DNA of 64,000 bases from Oceanomicrobium pacificus (GCF_009833495.1 NZ_WUWG01000001.1:1-64000); one strand, 5' to 3'; shown: positions 1 to 8,326, counted from the first letter of the stretch. Numbers and translations: made by a program. Notes: generated by a model from the letters alone, not told the origin.

Positions 1-71
1 GCACTCAGCTTCAACTCGATCTCACGCAGCAGCTTCAAGACGTCTTCGTCTGAATGTCGCTTCCTCGCCAT
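1..71 (-). pseudogene. IS3-family transposase OrfA, N-terminal part (cut by window edge)
   Basis: Reading leftwards from an ATG at 71 gives 23 codons, beginning MARKRHSDEDVLKLLREIEL. This is the typical basic N-terminus and start of the helix-turn-helix of the small OrfA protein of IS3-family elements, which binds the element ends. Only this piece lies in the window, so it cannot be told whether the transposase is intact. It lies inside the island, about 55 bases from a probable IS end, which is the usual spacing. The family call is good; the subgroup is unknown. Confidence 0.6.
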
Positions 72-126
72 GCCCAATCCCCCTTTCGCAGCCAGTGTAG
101 TGGCCCAGTTTTACGGGGGAAGGACA
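1..126 (-). mobile_element. end of an IS3-type insertion sequence
   Basis: The bases just outside the OrfA start read, on the minus strand, TGTCCTTCCCCCGTAAAACT. This begins with TG as IS3-family terminal repeats do and is followed by the OrfA start 55 bases inside. The right-hand boundary is therefore placed at about 126. The other end and any target duplication are outside the window, so the boundary is inferred from one end only. Confidence 0.5.
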
Positions 127-498
127 CGACGGTAAGCAAACGCATTGTCAGTTATGCGCTTCAACAGTCTACCCTGCCATCGTGCGCAGGATGCCCCTGT
201 AATAGAGATGATCGCAAAACCTGCTCTTCCCATGTGGTTTGGTGAGTGTAGCCTATGATGCGACGAGTAAAGACGCGCCAGTAGATCATGCCAACGCAGG
301 CGTGATCTATTGGCTCTGAGTAAAGACCCCGAAGATAACAAACACGGTTTTGGATCAGGAATCTGATCGAAGAAGAGATCGCTGCGCGGCGTATGCGGAG
401 CGAGAGCGTAGCAATTAGCTGCGCCAGCGGCTGATGCGTAGCAGCAGCCAAGCAAGTATCCCAAACGATTGGGGGAAGAATTAAGAAGGAGAAAAAAC
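127..498. other. non-coding stretch with inverted repeats upstream of a small gene
   Basis: No convincing gene is seen in these 372 bases. They hold an 11-bp inverted repeat with a 6-base loop (282-292 with 299-309, TAGATCATGCC against GGCGTGATCTA, one G:T pair) and a shorter one (353-358 with 363-368, GATCAG/CTGATC). Neither has a T-run, so they are not obvious intrinsic terminators. They could be operator sites or leader structure for the gene starting at 499, or parts of the IS insertion scar. Confidence 0.4.
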
Positions 499-843
499 AT
501 GACTTTGATGGAGGAGGTCTATGACCAACTAGCCAAGAACGCATTCGTGGAAACGGCAGAAGAGTTCAGCACAGATTGGTGCTGGCGGAGCCGAAGCTGG
601 TTCTCTGTTCAGAAGAACAAGAAAAGCGACTTTTCAATTCCTGTTGCCATCAACTGCCTTAACAAGGTGAAGGTCCAAATCGCCATGATGCATATTCGAA
701 AACAGAAGCTGGGCGGGATAGCAGAGAGCGATCTAGGCGTGCTGCAAGACGTGAGAGCCAAACTTGAGCGACACCTCCTTGAACAGCACAGGGTGGCAGC
801 CGTGGCAGAACCAGACGATGCTCGACCGGAAAATGTTAGCTAA
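499..843 (+). CDS. small hypothetical protein, DUF6626-like
   Basis: This codes for a soluble, mostly helical protein of 114 residues with no signal peptide or membrane helix. The sequence MTLMEEVYDQL, a WCWRSRSWF segment near residue 30 and an AINCL..V helix resemble a family of short alphaproteobacterial hypothetical proteins (DUF6626 in memory; not verified by search). The start at 499 is preferred over an upstream ATG at 469 because AAGGAG lies 8 bases upstream. It stands alone on the plus strand, 103 bases before the recombinase. Function unknown; proteins of this type often travel with mobile elements, which fits here. Confidence 0.6.
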   Translation: MTLMEEVYDQLAKNAFVETAEEFSTDWCWRSRSWFSVQKNKKSDFSIPVAINCLNKVKVQIAMMHIRKQKLGGIAESDLGVLQDVRAKLERHLLEQHRVAAVAEPDDARPENVS

Positions 844-946
844 TCAATAGACCATAACATCTTGGCTGAACCGCCTTGGATTACAGCAGCATAGCATGCC
901 AAGCCTTTTCGATCGTTTTTCAAAATGTGCGAATTTATAATGACTT

Positions 947-1555
947 ATGACGAAACCACACAAATTGGACGAGACGATGAAACAAGCCAAGCTACTGACC
1001 CAGGCGGAGCACAAACGAGTGCAGGCGGTGATTGATGCCCACCGCTACAGCCGACGCAACCACGCAATCTTTGCCTTTAGCTACTTCGCAGGTCTGCGCG
1101 CGTGCGAGATTGCGGCTTTGAAGGTCGGCGACGTCTTTGATGCGAACGGGCAAGTCAGTGACACCATTTTCCTCGCCGCTGGGCAGACAAAGGGCAACGA
1201 TGCGAACACAATCCTGGTGAGCAAGAAACTTGCACGCGCGCTGGCGATCTATGCCGCTGCTTACCCCAAGCACGTTGCAAGAGTGGATGCGCCGCTCTTC
1301 TTCAGTGCCAAACGAGGAGGTTTCAGCGCACAAACTATCGTCAACCTGTTCGCTCGCTTTTACGCGCTCGCCGGCATCAAAGGTGCGAGTTCACACACCG
1401 GTCGCCGTCAGTTCCTTACTGAGTTGGCTGACAAGGGAGTAAACGTACGCGTTATCCAAGCGCTGGCGCGCCACAAGAATCTGAACACAACGATGCGCTA
1501 CATCGACTTGAACGAGAACAAGCTTCGCAACGCAATCGAGTTGGTGTCAGGCTGA
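947..1555 (+). CDS. short tyrosine recombinase / integrase
   Basis: A site-specific recombinase of the phage-integrase family, expected to move the island. With the first ATG it has 202 residues. All catalytic residues are visible: R51 (GLRACEI), K82 (QTKG), H150 and R153 (SHTGRR), H176 (ARHKNL) and nucleophile Y185 (MRYIDL). The usual N-terminal core-binding (SAM-like) domain is missing, so only the catalytic domain is present, as in some solitary transposon or integron-type recombinases. A TATAAT at 936-941 sits only 6 bases before the first ATG, so translation may begin at the in-frame ATG at 977 (192 residues). The matching attachment site is the tRNA-Cys fragment at 7119, but that pairing is inferred; another integrase may lie outside the window. 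Confidence 0.88.
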   Translation: MTKPHKLDETMKQAKLLTQAEHKRVQAVIDAHRYSRRNHAIFAFSYFAGLRACEIAALKVGDVFDANGQVSDTIFLAAGQTKGNDANTILVSKKLARALAIYAAAYPKHVARVDAPLFFSAKRGGFSAQTIVNLFARFYALAGIKGASSHTGRRQFLTELADKGVNVRVIQALARHKNLNTTMRYIDLNENKLRNAIELVSG

Positions 1556-1671
1556 GGACCAACAAATCGAGCTCACGTGCTGGGCGGAAGTAATCGCAGG
1601 CTTGCATTGATCAGACGGTTGGTTGACGCTGTCGACAAAAGCATTGGTCATTCAACAGGTTACTTTGAGAT

Positions 1672-2217
1672 ATGTTCGGGGACTTTTCGATCAAGCATGC
1701 CGACACACGCACGAAGAGCGACACCAGGCGCAATCTCACCATAACTCTGGTAATCAGCTTCTTGCCTCTCATCGCGGGCTTCGTTCTCTTCTTGATCGGA
1801 GCCACCAGCAGTCCCGATGGTGAAGATGAAACTGGCGCACTAGGCATCCTAGGTTCGGCGATCAAGACCGTATTTCTATCCGGCGAGCTCTACTTCTACG
1901 CAATCTCCCTTTGTGCATCGATCTACATAGTCTCACAAAGCGCCACACAGGCTAGCAATCATGGGATGCGGCTGTGGAGCGGGCTATTTGTTGTGGTGTG
2001 CGCGGTGTTCATGGCGCTCTTTGTTGGCGCCGGAGAAGTCGATGCATCGCCTGGGGTTTCGATGCACGGCATCCTTTCGGTGCTATTCCTGCTATCGGCG
2101 GTGCTCCTGAATTACCGCGTCCAAGTGCTCGCGGATCAGCCTCCGCCAATGCCAGAGGACGTAAATCGAGAAGAAGCACAATCGGTAACGAACAACGCGG
2201 ATCCCAATTATGATTGA
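1672..2217 (+). CDS. four-helix inner-membrane protein of unknown function
   Basis: A 181-residue protein with four predicted membrane helices at about residues 22-44, 66-88, 98-117 and 129-148, a charged N-terminal tail (K/R/D-rich, residues 8-20) and an acidic, proline-rich C-terminal tail of about 30 residues. No known family is recognised. Its last 8 bases overlap the start of the DGQHR gene, so the two are very probably translationally coupled and work together. Small multi-helix membrane proteins paired with a nucleic-acid-associated partner are a common layout in abortive-infection systems; this role is an inference from context, not from sequence similarity. No clear ribosome site precedes the ATG. 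Confidence 0.75.
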   Translation: MFGDFSIKHADTRTKSDTRRNLTITLVISFLPLIAGFVLFLIGATSSPDGEDETGALGILGSAIKTVFLSGELYFYAISLCASIYIVSQSATQASNHGMRLWSGLFVVVCAVFMALFVGAGEVDASPGVSMHGILSVLFLLSAVLLNYRVQVLADQPPPMPEDVNREEAQSVTNNADPNYD

Positions 2218-3391
2218 GGAAGCAAAACGCACCGCTACCTTTCCTGTGCTCCGCACCAGGCAGCCAATTGGCGATTTCTACATCGGCAAGATGGCTGCGA
2301 AGGACCTAATTAACATTTCTTGGTTTGATGTCCGCCGACGAGCTGGCGATGGGGAGCTAGATGAGTATATGGGTATTCAGCGGCGGGTGAGTGAAGATCG
2401 TGTAAAGGAAATCGCCCAATACGTCACGCTTTCCGATGCCACATTTCCAACGGCAGTTATTCTCGCAGTAGAAGCCAAGTGCACAACGCTTGAGGCGGTT
2501 TGTGACCAAGACGCTGCTAGCGACTTCTTCTTGATGACGTTGCAGAATAACCCAGGTGACCTCGACAATCCCGAAACCGTTTTGTTCAGAGGGATTGCCC
2601 GAGTTCTAGATGGACAACATCGAATTCGTGGTCTGATGGATGCCAAGCAAGATTTCGAGGACTTCGAGGTCAATGTGTGTGTATTTGTCGACGCAGACAT
2701 AGCCGATCAAGCAAGCATATTTGCAACCGTAAATTTGGCACAAACGAAAGTGAACCGAAGTCTAGTATACGACCTCCTTTCTTATAGTAAGTCTCGCAGC
2801 CCAGAACGAACTGCACATACCGTCACTGTCGCTCTGGACTCCAACGAGAACAGCCCGCTTTACAGAAGAATCAAACGGCTGGGCGTCTCTACAGAGGGGA
2901 GATTCGGCGAAGTACTGACCCAAGCTACAGTAGTGCGGTCAATTCTCCCTTATATCTCTAACGACGTTCTCAGGGACCGCGATATCGGAAAAAAGAAGAG
3001 CGGTTGGAGACACGATGCAAGCTTTGATCGTAAAAAACTCATATTCAGACAGTACTTCATCGAAGAACGAGATGAAGAAATCGCACGACAGATCATGCAC
3101 TATTTTGAGGCGGTGAAGCGAAGGTGGGAAGACGCTTGGAATAGCACCGACAAAGGAAACATGCTTCCGAGAACAAATGGCTTCAGAGCATTTGCTCGCT
3201 TTTTGAGACCGGCAATATTGAATTTGGGGGAGGGAGATTTTGTTAAAATGTCCATTTTTAAAGAACTCTTCGAATCTATGTCGCTTGAAGATAGGGACTT
3301 TAACACTGACAACTTCCCGCCGGGAGGCACAGGAGAGCGCAAGCTATTTGATCGCTTGATGGAGGAGGCTAATTTCGGCGAATACAGTTAG
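2210..3391 (+). CDS. DGQHR-domain protein (DndB-like superfamily)
   Basis: A soluble protein of 393 residues with the signature DGQHR at residues 134-138, preceded by a ParB-like stretch (QRRVSEDRVKEI, about 57-68) and followed by a conserved-looking NLAQTKVNRS segment. DGQHR domains occur in DndB of the phosphorothioate system, in DpdB of the 7-deazaguanine system and in many stand-alone defence-island proteins; they probably bind nucleotides or DNA. No dndCDE or dpd genes lie nearby, so it is not a standard Dnd or Dpd locus. It overlaps the preceding membrane-protein gene by 8 bases. Codon use is A+T-rich compared with the core genes to the right. Family membership is firm; function is unknown. 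Confidence 0.85.
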   Translation: MIEEAKRTATFPVLRTRQPIGDFYIGKMAAKDLINISWFDVRRRAGDGELDEYMGIQRRVSEDRVKEIAQYVTLSDATFPTAVILAVEAKCTTLEAVCDQDAASDFFLMTLQNNPGDLDNPETVLFRGIARVLDGQHRIRGLMDAKQDFEDFEVNVCVFVDADIADQASIFATVNLAQTKVNRSLVYDLLSYSKSRSPERTAHTVTVALDSNENSPLYRRIKRLGVSTEGRFGEVLTQATVVRSILPYISNDVLRDRDIGKKKSGWRHDASFDRKKLIFRQYFIEERDEEIARQIMHYFEAVKRRWEDAWNSTDKGNMLPRTNGFRAFARFLRPAILNLGEGDFVKMSIFKELFESMSLEDRDFNTDNFPPGGTGERKLFDRLMEEANFGEYS

Positions 3392-3497
3392 CGAGGTTCT
3401 TGGGACACGCTGCGCGGCAATTCATAGTAAATGAAAACTGGCGCGGTAAGACGAATGCTGAGCATATGCATCCCCACTACCTAAACACTGCCCCCGA

Positions 3498-4814
3498 CTA
3501 GCTTGCCCTCGCTTGGCTCATCCTTGCCTGGACTCGGGCATATGCTTCACCCAATCGGGAAAGTTTGGGCTTTGTGACAGCTTTTCCAAGACGAGGCGGT
3601 ACAAATGCCAATGCAAAATCACCCCCTCCCTTCCAACTTGCAGCCTCCGAAATTCCATCGGGATCACTACCTTCAACCACCGCCAACATTCTTGGCAAAG
3701 TATACTCAAGGACAGTATCGACGTTTCGCTCCGCCAGTATCCAACGGCGTCTCATTTTGTGAGCTACGGCAGCGGTGGTGCCACTTCCGCCAAATAGATC
3801 GACAACCAGTTCTCCCGGACGTGTGGCAATATGAATTATTCGCTCCAAGAGTTGCTCAGGTTTTGGAGTATCAAATACCGGCTTATCGGGAAACATCGAC
3901 ATAAGATGACGTTTGGCGTCATCATTGGTGCCGGTCTCGGACGTGCCCCAGATAGTGAAAGGCACAAGTCCTCTAATTTGGTGGCTGAAGAGTTTCAGTC
4001 TTGGAGAGCCACTTCCATTCTTCGGAAACCAAATTCTGTCTTCTCCCAGGAGATTTAAGTAGGTCTCTTCAGTAGCGTACCAAGATCTTCCACGCGGAGG
4101 TCTCAAAACCCGACCAGAAGGCGTAGTAATCGGATACTGTTGTGCAGACCGATAGCCTGGTGCCGTAAACGGAGCGTCCGCCCAAGGACCTCGTGGGTCA
4201 TTATCTCTGTTCTCTAAGACTGCCGTATCCTTGACGAGTAGATTACGCGAGGTTTTCCACTTTCTTGGACCACTGGGCGCGTAAACCAAAATTGTATCAT
4301 GGTTATTAGAGAATGCAGATCGAGATTCTCGTGTAGTTCGCTTTTGCCATATCACGGATGCAACAAAAGCCTTTTCACCAAACACTTCATCCATCACCAC
4401 TCGAGCGCGATGAACTTCAGCGTCGTCAAGGTGAACCCACACGCTTGCTTCCTCGGATAGGTATGGCTTCAGCGCTACTAAACGATCCCGTAGCATGCTT
4501 AGCCACATCGTCCGGTCCATGGCATCGTCGTAGCATCTTACGTCCGCGCTCGTATTGAATGGTGGGTCAATGTAGACCAGTCTAATCTTATCGACGAGCG
4601 TGTCGCTCTTGAACCCTAGGGATTCCAGAACATCTAAGCCGTCGCCAACAGCCAGAACACTGGAAGCGCGAGAAAGCGCATCTGCGCCCAGCAGTTGCAG
4701 ACCGACGGGCTTCCGAAGTTTGCTGCCCTCGTCGCCAACCCAAGCATACCCGTCGCTGCCCGATGCCCGCAGCTGAAGGTGCTTGTTTTTCCAGGTAAGC
4801 GTTACTTCTGACAT
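3498..4814 (-). CDS. site-specific DNA methyltransferase, beta class (Mod-like)
   Basis: A 438-residue amino-methyltransferase that should transfer a methyl group from SAM to adenine N6 or cytosine N4 in a specific DNA site. The catalytic motif DPPF is at residues 83-86 and the SAM-binding FGGSGTTA begins at residue 341. This DPPY-before-FxGxG order defines the beta class, which includes type III Mod subunits and many orphan enzymes. The segment between about 110 and 320 is the probable target-recognition region. It is divergent from the Dam-like gene, with 88 bases between starts. No type III Res helicase is present, so it is either a second methylase of the HNH system next door or an orphan. 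Confidence 0.9.
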   Translation of the reverse strand: MSEVTLTWKNKHLQLRASGSDGYAWVGDEGSKLRKPVGLQLLGADALSRASSVLAVGDGLDVLESLGFKSDTLVDKIRLVYIDPPFNTSADVRCYDDAMDRTMWLSMLRDRLVALKPYLSEEASVWVHLDDAEVHRARVVMDEVFGEKAFVASVIWQKRTTRESRSAFSNNHDTILVYAPSGPRKWKTSRNLLVKDTAVLENRDNDPRGPWADAPFTAPGYRSAQQYPITTPSGRVLRPPRGRSWYATEETYLNLLGEDRIWFPKNGSGSPRLKLFSHQIRGLVPFTIWGTSETGTNDDAKRHLMSMFPDKPVFDTPKPEQLLERIIHIATRPGELVVDLFGGSGTTAAVAHKMRRRWILAERNVDTVLEYTLPRMLAVVEGSDPDGISEAASWKGGGDFALAFVPPRLGKAVTKPKLSRLGEAYARVQARMSQARAS

Positions 4815-4902
4815 CTAGCCTCTCTTAGCGCGGAAACCTTGACAAGAGGTGCCGTCAGCAGGTTGTGTGTCGGAGACCCCCGTACACTAAGTTTAGAGTC
4901 GC

Positions 4903-5811
4903 ATGAACCAAAAAGCGAGTGCCTTTGTAGCCCCTGAACTCCCGCTCAAGGAACCTGACGCCGCGCCACGCAAGCCGTTTATCCGGTGGGTAGGCGGCAA
5001 GACACGCTTGCTGCCTCGCATCCTTCCGCATGTGCCGGAGCACATACAAGACTACTTCGAGCCTTTCCTAGGTGGAGGCGCGGTGTTCATTGCATGCAAA
5101 AACCGTGTGAGCGGGATCTCACATCTGGCGGATCTCAACGAACACCTAGTTTCAGCCTGGACAGCCCTGCGCGACAGACCCGATGAGTTGAGCCCGCTTT
5201 TGGAGTGGTACCTAGAGAACGACAGCAAAGAGTTCTACTACGAGGTAAGAGCCACAACGCCAGACGACGAACTGAGCAAGGCAGCTCGATTCCTGTACCT
5301 CAATGGTGTCTCTTGGAACCATCTTTGGCGAGAGAACTCGAGAACGGGCGCCATGAATGTTCCATGGGGAGATAGGAAGTTCAAAGGCTTCAGCAACACC
5401 GATCTGAGAAGCATTTCTCAGCTATTAAATGGGGTCGTCATTCAGAAAGGAGATTTTCGCGAAACACTTCGAGGGGCAACTAAGGGAGACTTTGTGTATC
5501 TGGACCCACCGTACCTCCCTGTATTTTCCCGACCAGATATCGAGAAAGAACCAACCGCTAAATTCAACAAGTACACGGCAAAGACCTTTGAAGTTCCTGA
5601 CTTGATCGAATTAGCAGAGACCTGCCATTCGTTAAGTGAGCGAGGCGTTTCCTGGATCATGTCTAATCGCGACACGGAAATCGTCCGCGAGCTTTTTTCT
5701 GATCACGAGATAATAAGTTTCACTGCTCACCGAGCGTTAGCAGCGCAAAGTCGCAGAGAGGTAGAGGCGCACAAATCACCAGAAGCAATTGTTATTGGTA
5801 GGACTACATGA
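4903..5811 (+). CDS. Dam-family DNA adenine methyltransferase
   Basis: An N6-adenine methyltransferase of the D12 (alpha) class, 302 residues. It has the N-terminal WVGGK motif (29-33), the SAM-binding [11 protein letters not shown] (52-62) and the catalytic DPPY (201-204), all in the usual order and at the usual length for Dam relatives. Its stop codon overlaps the start of the HNH endonuclease gene (ATGA at 5808-5811). Protective methylation is therefore translated together with the nuclease, as expected of a type II restriction-modification operon. The recognised sequence cannot be read from the protein. Confidence 0.92.
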   Translation: MNQKASAFVAPELPLKEPDAAPRKPFIRWVGGKTRLLPRILPHVPEHIQDYFEPFLGGGAVFIACKNRVSGISHLADLNEHLVSAWTALRDRPDELSPLLEWYLENDSKEFYYEVRATTPDDELSKAARFLYLNGVSWNHLWRENSRTGAMNVPWGDRKFKGFSNTDLRSISQLLNGVVIQKGDFRETLRGATKGDFVYLDPPYLPVFSRPDIEKEPTAKFNKYTAKTFEVPDLIELAETCHSLSERGVSWIMSNRDTEIVRELFSDHEIISFTAHRALAAQSRREVEAHKSPEAIVIGRTT

Positions 5812-7019
5812 CCTTGCCGCGAGTAGAATGGATTCTTGTAATCTACTATGGAATAACGGCTCATAGAGCGATCTATGGTCGCTTGAGCGGCGAAGCAAAG
5901 TATTCAAAGGACTATATTCAGCTATCAAAAAAGACAGATTTCCTTTCTTCGTTGGAGTCTGCTTTTCCAGCTCTTGCCAAAGGTGCCCCCTCCGTTCCTG
6001 TAACATATCAGTGGTCTGGCGGCAGTGCCGCAGGAACAATTTTCCGGGAATCCGCTGATAGACCGCATCTGGCATGGGAGACGAACAGCGCCCCGGCAGC
6101 ATGGAGGATGCATCCTAAGGCAAGTGCTTCGCGAGCCGAAACCATCTTGGGCGACCCAACTCACAAGGATGCAGTATCTGCAGACGCAGAGTTCCAAACG
6201 CTTGTCGCGTCAAGTTTCGGGCAGCCATATTTGATTGCGACAAAACTCTACGGTGAAGCCGACATCGTGCACCTTAGGGTTCAAATCGATAATGCTGCAG
6301 CTGGTTTTGAGTGGGCTGACTTAGGCAAGGCTCCCGCGATCGTAAGAGACTTGGCTGCATCAACAAAATCAACGTCCGCTCTTGCATGGCGATACCTTTC
6401 GGCGACGGAACCGTCTGACGCACTGTACTTCGACCCCACTGAAAAAGGTCAGCCGTGGACTGATATCGCCAAAGCGAAGAGTCCTGGCGCAGGTGCGATG
6501 CCTCCGGGGAAGAAACCTCACGCACCTGACCAGGGTCTTGATAGCGATCTTCTTGCCGAAAGAAGTGAGAGTTCCGAAGCTGAGGTCGCTGAATTTGAGA
6601 AACAAGTTAGTGAAGGCAATTTTGCCGTTGCAGACAGCAGGACCACCGCAAAAACGCGGGGCAGTGCCCAACGAGTTTTCTCTAATGCCGTTAAGAAAAA
6701 CTACGGCGCTCGCTGCGCAATCACTGGAATTCAGACCCGAGATTTCTTGATTGCATCCCACATCGTGCCTTGGAGTGCCGATGAAAGCATTCGGCTCGAT
6801 CCATCGAATGGAATCTGTTTGTCTGTCCTTGTGGATCGCGCTTTTGAGAATGGTTACCTAATCATAGAAGACGACCTGACAGTAAGGATCGATTGGGACA
6901 AGGTTGGGGGCGACGCAAGTCTCCGCGAACAACTCCAACCATTTGACGGGCGCAAGTTGCATGTGCCAAAAGCTCATCCACCGAACAAAGACTACCTGCG
7001 ACGTCGACGCGCAATGTAG
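5808..7019 (+). CDS. HNH endonuclease, probable restriction enzyme
   Basis: A 403-residue protein with a long N-terminal region of unknown fold (1-280) and a C-terminal HNH_2-type nuclease domain. The domain shows CAITG (303-307), ASHIVPW with H318, NGICL with N334 and DRAFENG (343-349). Such C-terminal HNH domains cut DNA in restriction enzymes whose N-terminus reads the target. The gene overlaps the Dam-like methylase gene by four bases, which supports a restriction role. The position just before DRAF, often H or Y in relatives, is V342 here. It is the last gene before the island boundary. Confidence 0.85.
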   Translation: MTLPRVEWILVIYYGITAHRAIYGRLSGEAKYSKDYIQLSKKTDFLSSLESAFPALAKGAPSVPVTYQWSGGSAAGTIFRESADRPHLAWETNSAPAAWRMHPKASASRAETILGDPTHKDAVSADAEFQTLVASSFGQPYLIATKLYGEADIVHLRVQIDNAAAGFEWADLGKAPAIVRDLAASTKSTSALAWRYLSATEPSDALYFDPTEKGQPWTDIAKAKSPGAGAMPPGKKPHAPDQGLDSDLLAERSESSEAEVAEFEKQVSEGNFAVADSRTTAKTRGSAQRVFSNAVKKNYGARCAITGIQTRDFLIASHIVPWSADESIRLDPSNGICLSVLVDRAFENGYLIIEDDLTVRIDWDKVGGDASLREQLQPFDGRKLHVPKAHPPNKDYLRRRRAM

Positions 7020-7118
7020 CTGTAAATAACCGGCGCAAGACGTACGCAAATTTGTACACACACAAAGGAATTTCCCATAAAATATTGATATTATTAAATG
7101 TTCCTTAATGTACTACTC
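7020..7118. other. A+T-rich island margin without genes
   Basis: Between the HNH gene and the tRNA-Cys scar lies an A+T-rich spacer, especially 7066-7110 with runs such as AAATATTGATATTATTAAAT. No gene or convincing terminator is seen. Recombinase arm-binding sites are commonly found in such margins, but none can be identified by eye. Confidence 0.4.
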
Positions 7119-7162
7119 TTGCAAATCCGTGTACACCGGTTCGATTCCGGTACTCGCCTCCA
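7119..7162 (+). repeat. 3' half of tRNA-Cys: attachment-site scar of the island
   Basis: The bases from TTGCAAATCCGT to the terminal CCA match a bacterial tRNA-Cys from the anticodon loop (GCA anticodon at 7121-7123) through the T arm (ACCGG TTCGATT CCGGT) and acceptor strand to CCA. The matching 5' half is absent: the upstream bases cannot form the anticodon, D or acceptor stems. This is the expected remnant when a tyrosine recombinase inserts an island into a tRNA gene and restores the gene at the other end. The intact tRNA-Cys should lie left of the window. Confidence 0.85.
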
Positions 7163-7395
7163 ATCTCCCTCACTGCAGATTTTCGCATCAGCTCAACACA
7201 AGTGGCTGAAATGAAAACGTAATATCTATTGGTTTGGCGACGCCCGGACGTGCCGCTTGCGCTTGCAGGTGCGATGGAACTTCCGACATCAGGACCTTCT
7301 GTATCGGCCCGCGTGGCTCCTTTTCCAGAAGCTTGCCATCCTGCCGCAGCCGGATTTCAGCCGAGACGTCGGAACCGCACTGTCGAATGGCCTGC
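7163..7395. other. spacer between island scar and methyltransferase gene
   Basis: No recognised gene is seen in this 233-base stretch. On the minus strand an open frame from a TTG at 7415 to 7188 (75 codons) reads fairly protein-like and overlaps the end of the methyltransferase gene, but no family is recognised and no ribosome site is clear. It may be a decayed gene end. Confidence 0.3.
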
Positions 7396-8157
7396 TCAGG
7401 ACTTCGCGAAAACAAAGACCTTCTCGCCCCGGATCAGACCATGGTCGGCGCATTCCTGACCGGTGGCAGTGATTTCCTTGACGAGGCGCAGCCCGCTTCG
7501 CTCTATCCGGCTGCTGAAATCGGCCCCGTAGTAGCGGACGTGATCTGATTGTCCGAAGTGCATCTCTCGCGCCTGCGCGCCATCGATTGCGGGGTTCTCG
7601 TAGGTGTTGCTCCACCCCTCGGCGATCGGAACCATCGCCAGGAACAGCCCTCCATCGACCAGAATGCGCCGGATCTCCGCGGACGCCTTGAAGTCGTCGA
7701 CATGCTCAAGAACGTGGGACGCGAGCACGACGTCATAGGAACAATCGGGCGCGTCGATATTCTCGATATCGAACGCGTGATCCACGCCTTCCATGAAAAG
7801 GTCAGCCGTGACGTGGCGCCCGAACCGTGTATCGAAATAGTCGGCCATCACCGCATCCGGCGCAAAATGGAGCATCGACAGATCGCTGACGTTTCCAAAG
7901 AACGGGATCAGGCCCTGCTCAACGGCCAGCGCCAGAAGCCTGTGGCGTTCCAGCGACTGGCACCCGGGGCAGCGGGAATCGTAGCGGGGCGGATGGCCGA
8001 ATTCCTTGAAGCCGCCCACAAACCCGCAGATGGGGCACTGGCGCTCACCGATCGACGCCGTCCGCTTCCACACTCTCAATGGCGCCAGGCAATGTTTTAG
8101 CGGTTCCTCAATCAACACGGGAAGGCGGGAGCGATGTTGCGACTTTTGTTCAACCAT
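7396..8157 (-). CDS. class I SAM-dependent methyltransferase with N-terminal zinc ribbon
   Basis: A 253-residue protein. It has a four-cysteine metal site (C41, C44, C63, C66: CPICG and CPGC), followed by a Methyltransf_11-type domain with a degenerate SAM-binding region around 90-150 and the SHVLEHVDD motif. Proteins of this build are common in bacterial glycan and O-antigen clusters, where they methylate sugars or related molecules; the substrate here is unknown. It is transcribed leftwards, the same way as the glycosyltransferases 170 bases upstream, but the 169-base gap makes a shared transcript uncertain. Confidence 0.75.
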   Translation of the reverse strand: MVEQKSQHRSRLPVLIEEPLKHCLAPLRVWKRTASIGERQCPICGFVGGFKEFGHPPRYDSRCPGCQSLERHRLLALAVEQGLIPFFGNVSDLSMLHFAPDAVMADYFDTRFGRHVTADLFMEGVDHAFDIENIDAPDCSYDVVLASHVLEHVDDFKASAEIRRILVDGGLFLAMVPIAEGWSNTYENPAIDGAQAREMHFGQSDHVRYYGADFSSRIERSGLRLVKEITATGQECADHGLIRGEKVFVFAKS

Positions 8158-8326
8158 CTACGCGAGTCCCTACTCTCAAACCCAGAACCAATTATCTGCT
8201 CGCGAGCAAAAATTGCTCCGCGCAACTCATACAGAAAACTGGTTGGACAATAATAACTCCAAATCAATCCACTAGAGAAAAAATTCAGCTATAGCGGGAC
8301 TTTCTGGAGGAGTATTGCTCCGCGCC
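8158..8326. other. intergenic region with a 12-bp direct repeat
   Basis: This non-coding stretch is relatively A+T-rich. It contains the palindrome GCTCGCGAGC near 8198-8207 and two copies of ATTGCTCCGCGC (8212-8223 and 8314-8325). It probably carries the promoter of the leftward methyltransferase gene; no terminator is obvious. Confidence 0.35.

Noticed and set aside
2210-3391. Calling the DGQHR gene dndB
   Set aside because: No dndA, C, D or E neighbours are present and DGQHR proteins are a broad group, so the specific name is not justified.
7080-7162. Complete tRNA-Cys gene
   Set aside because: Only the part from the anticodon loop onward is present. The 40 bases before it cannot pair as acceptor, D or anticodon stems.
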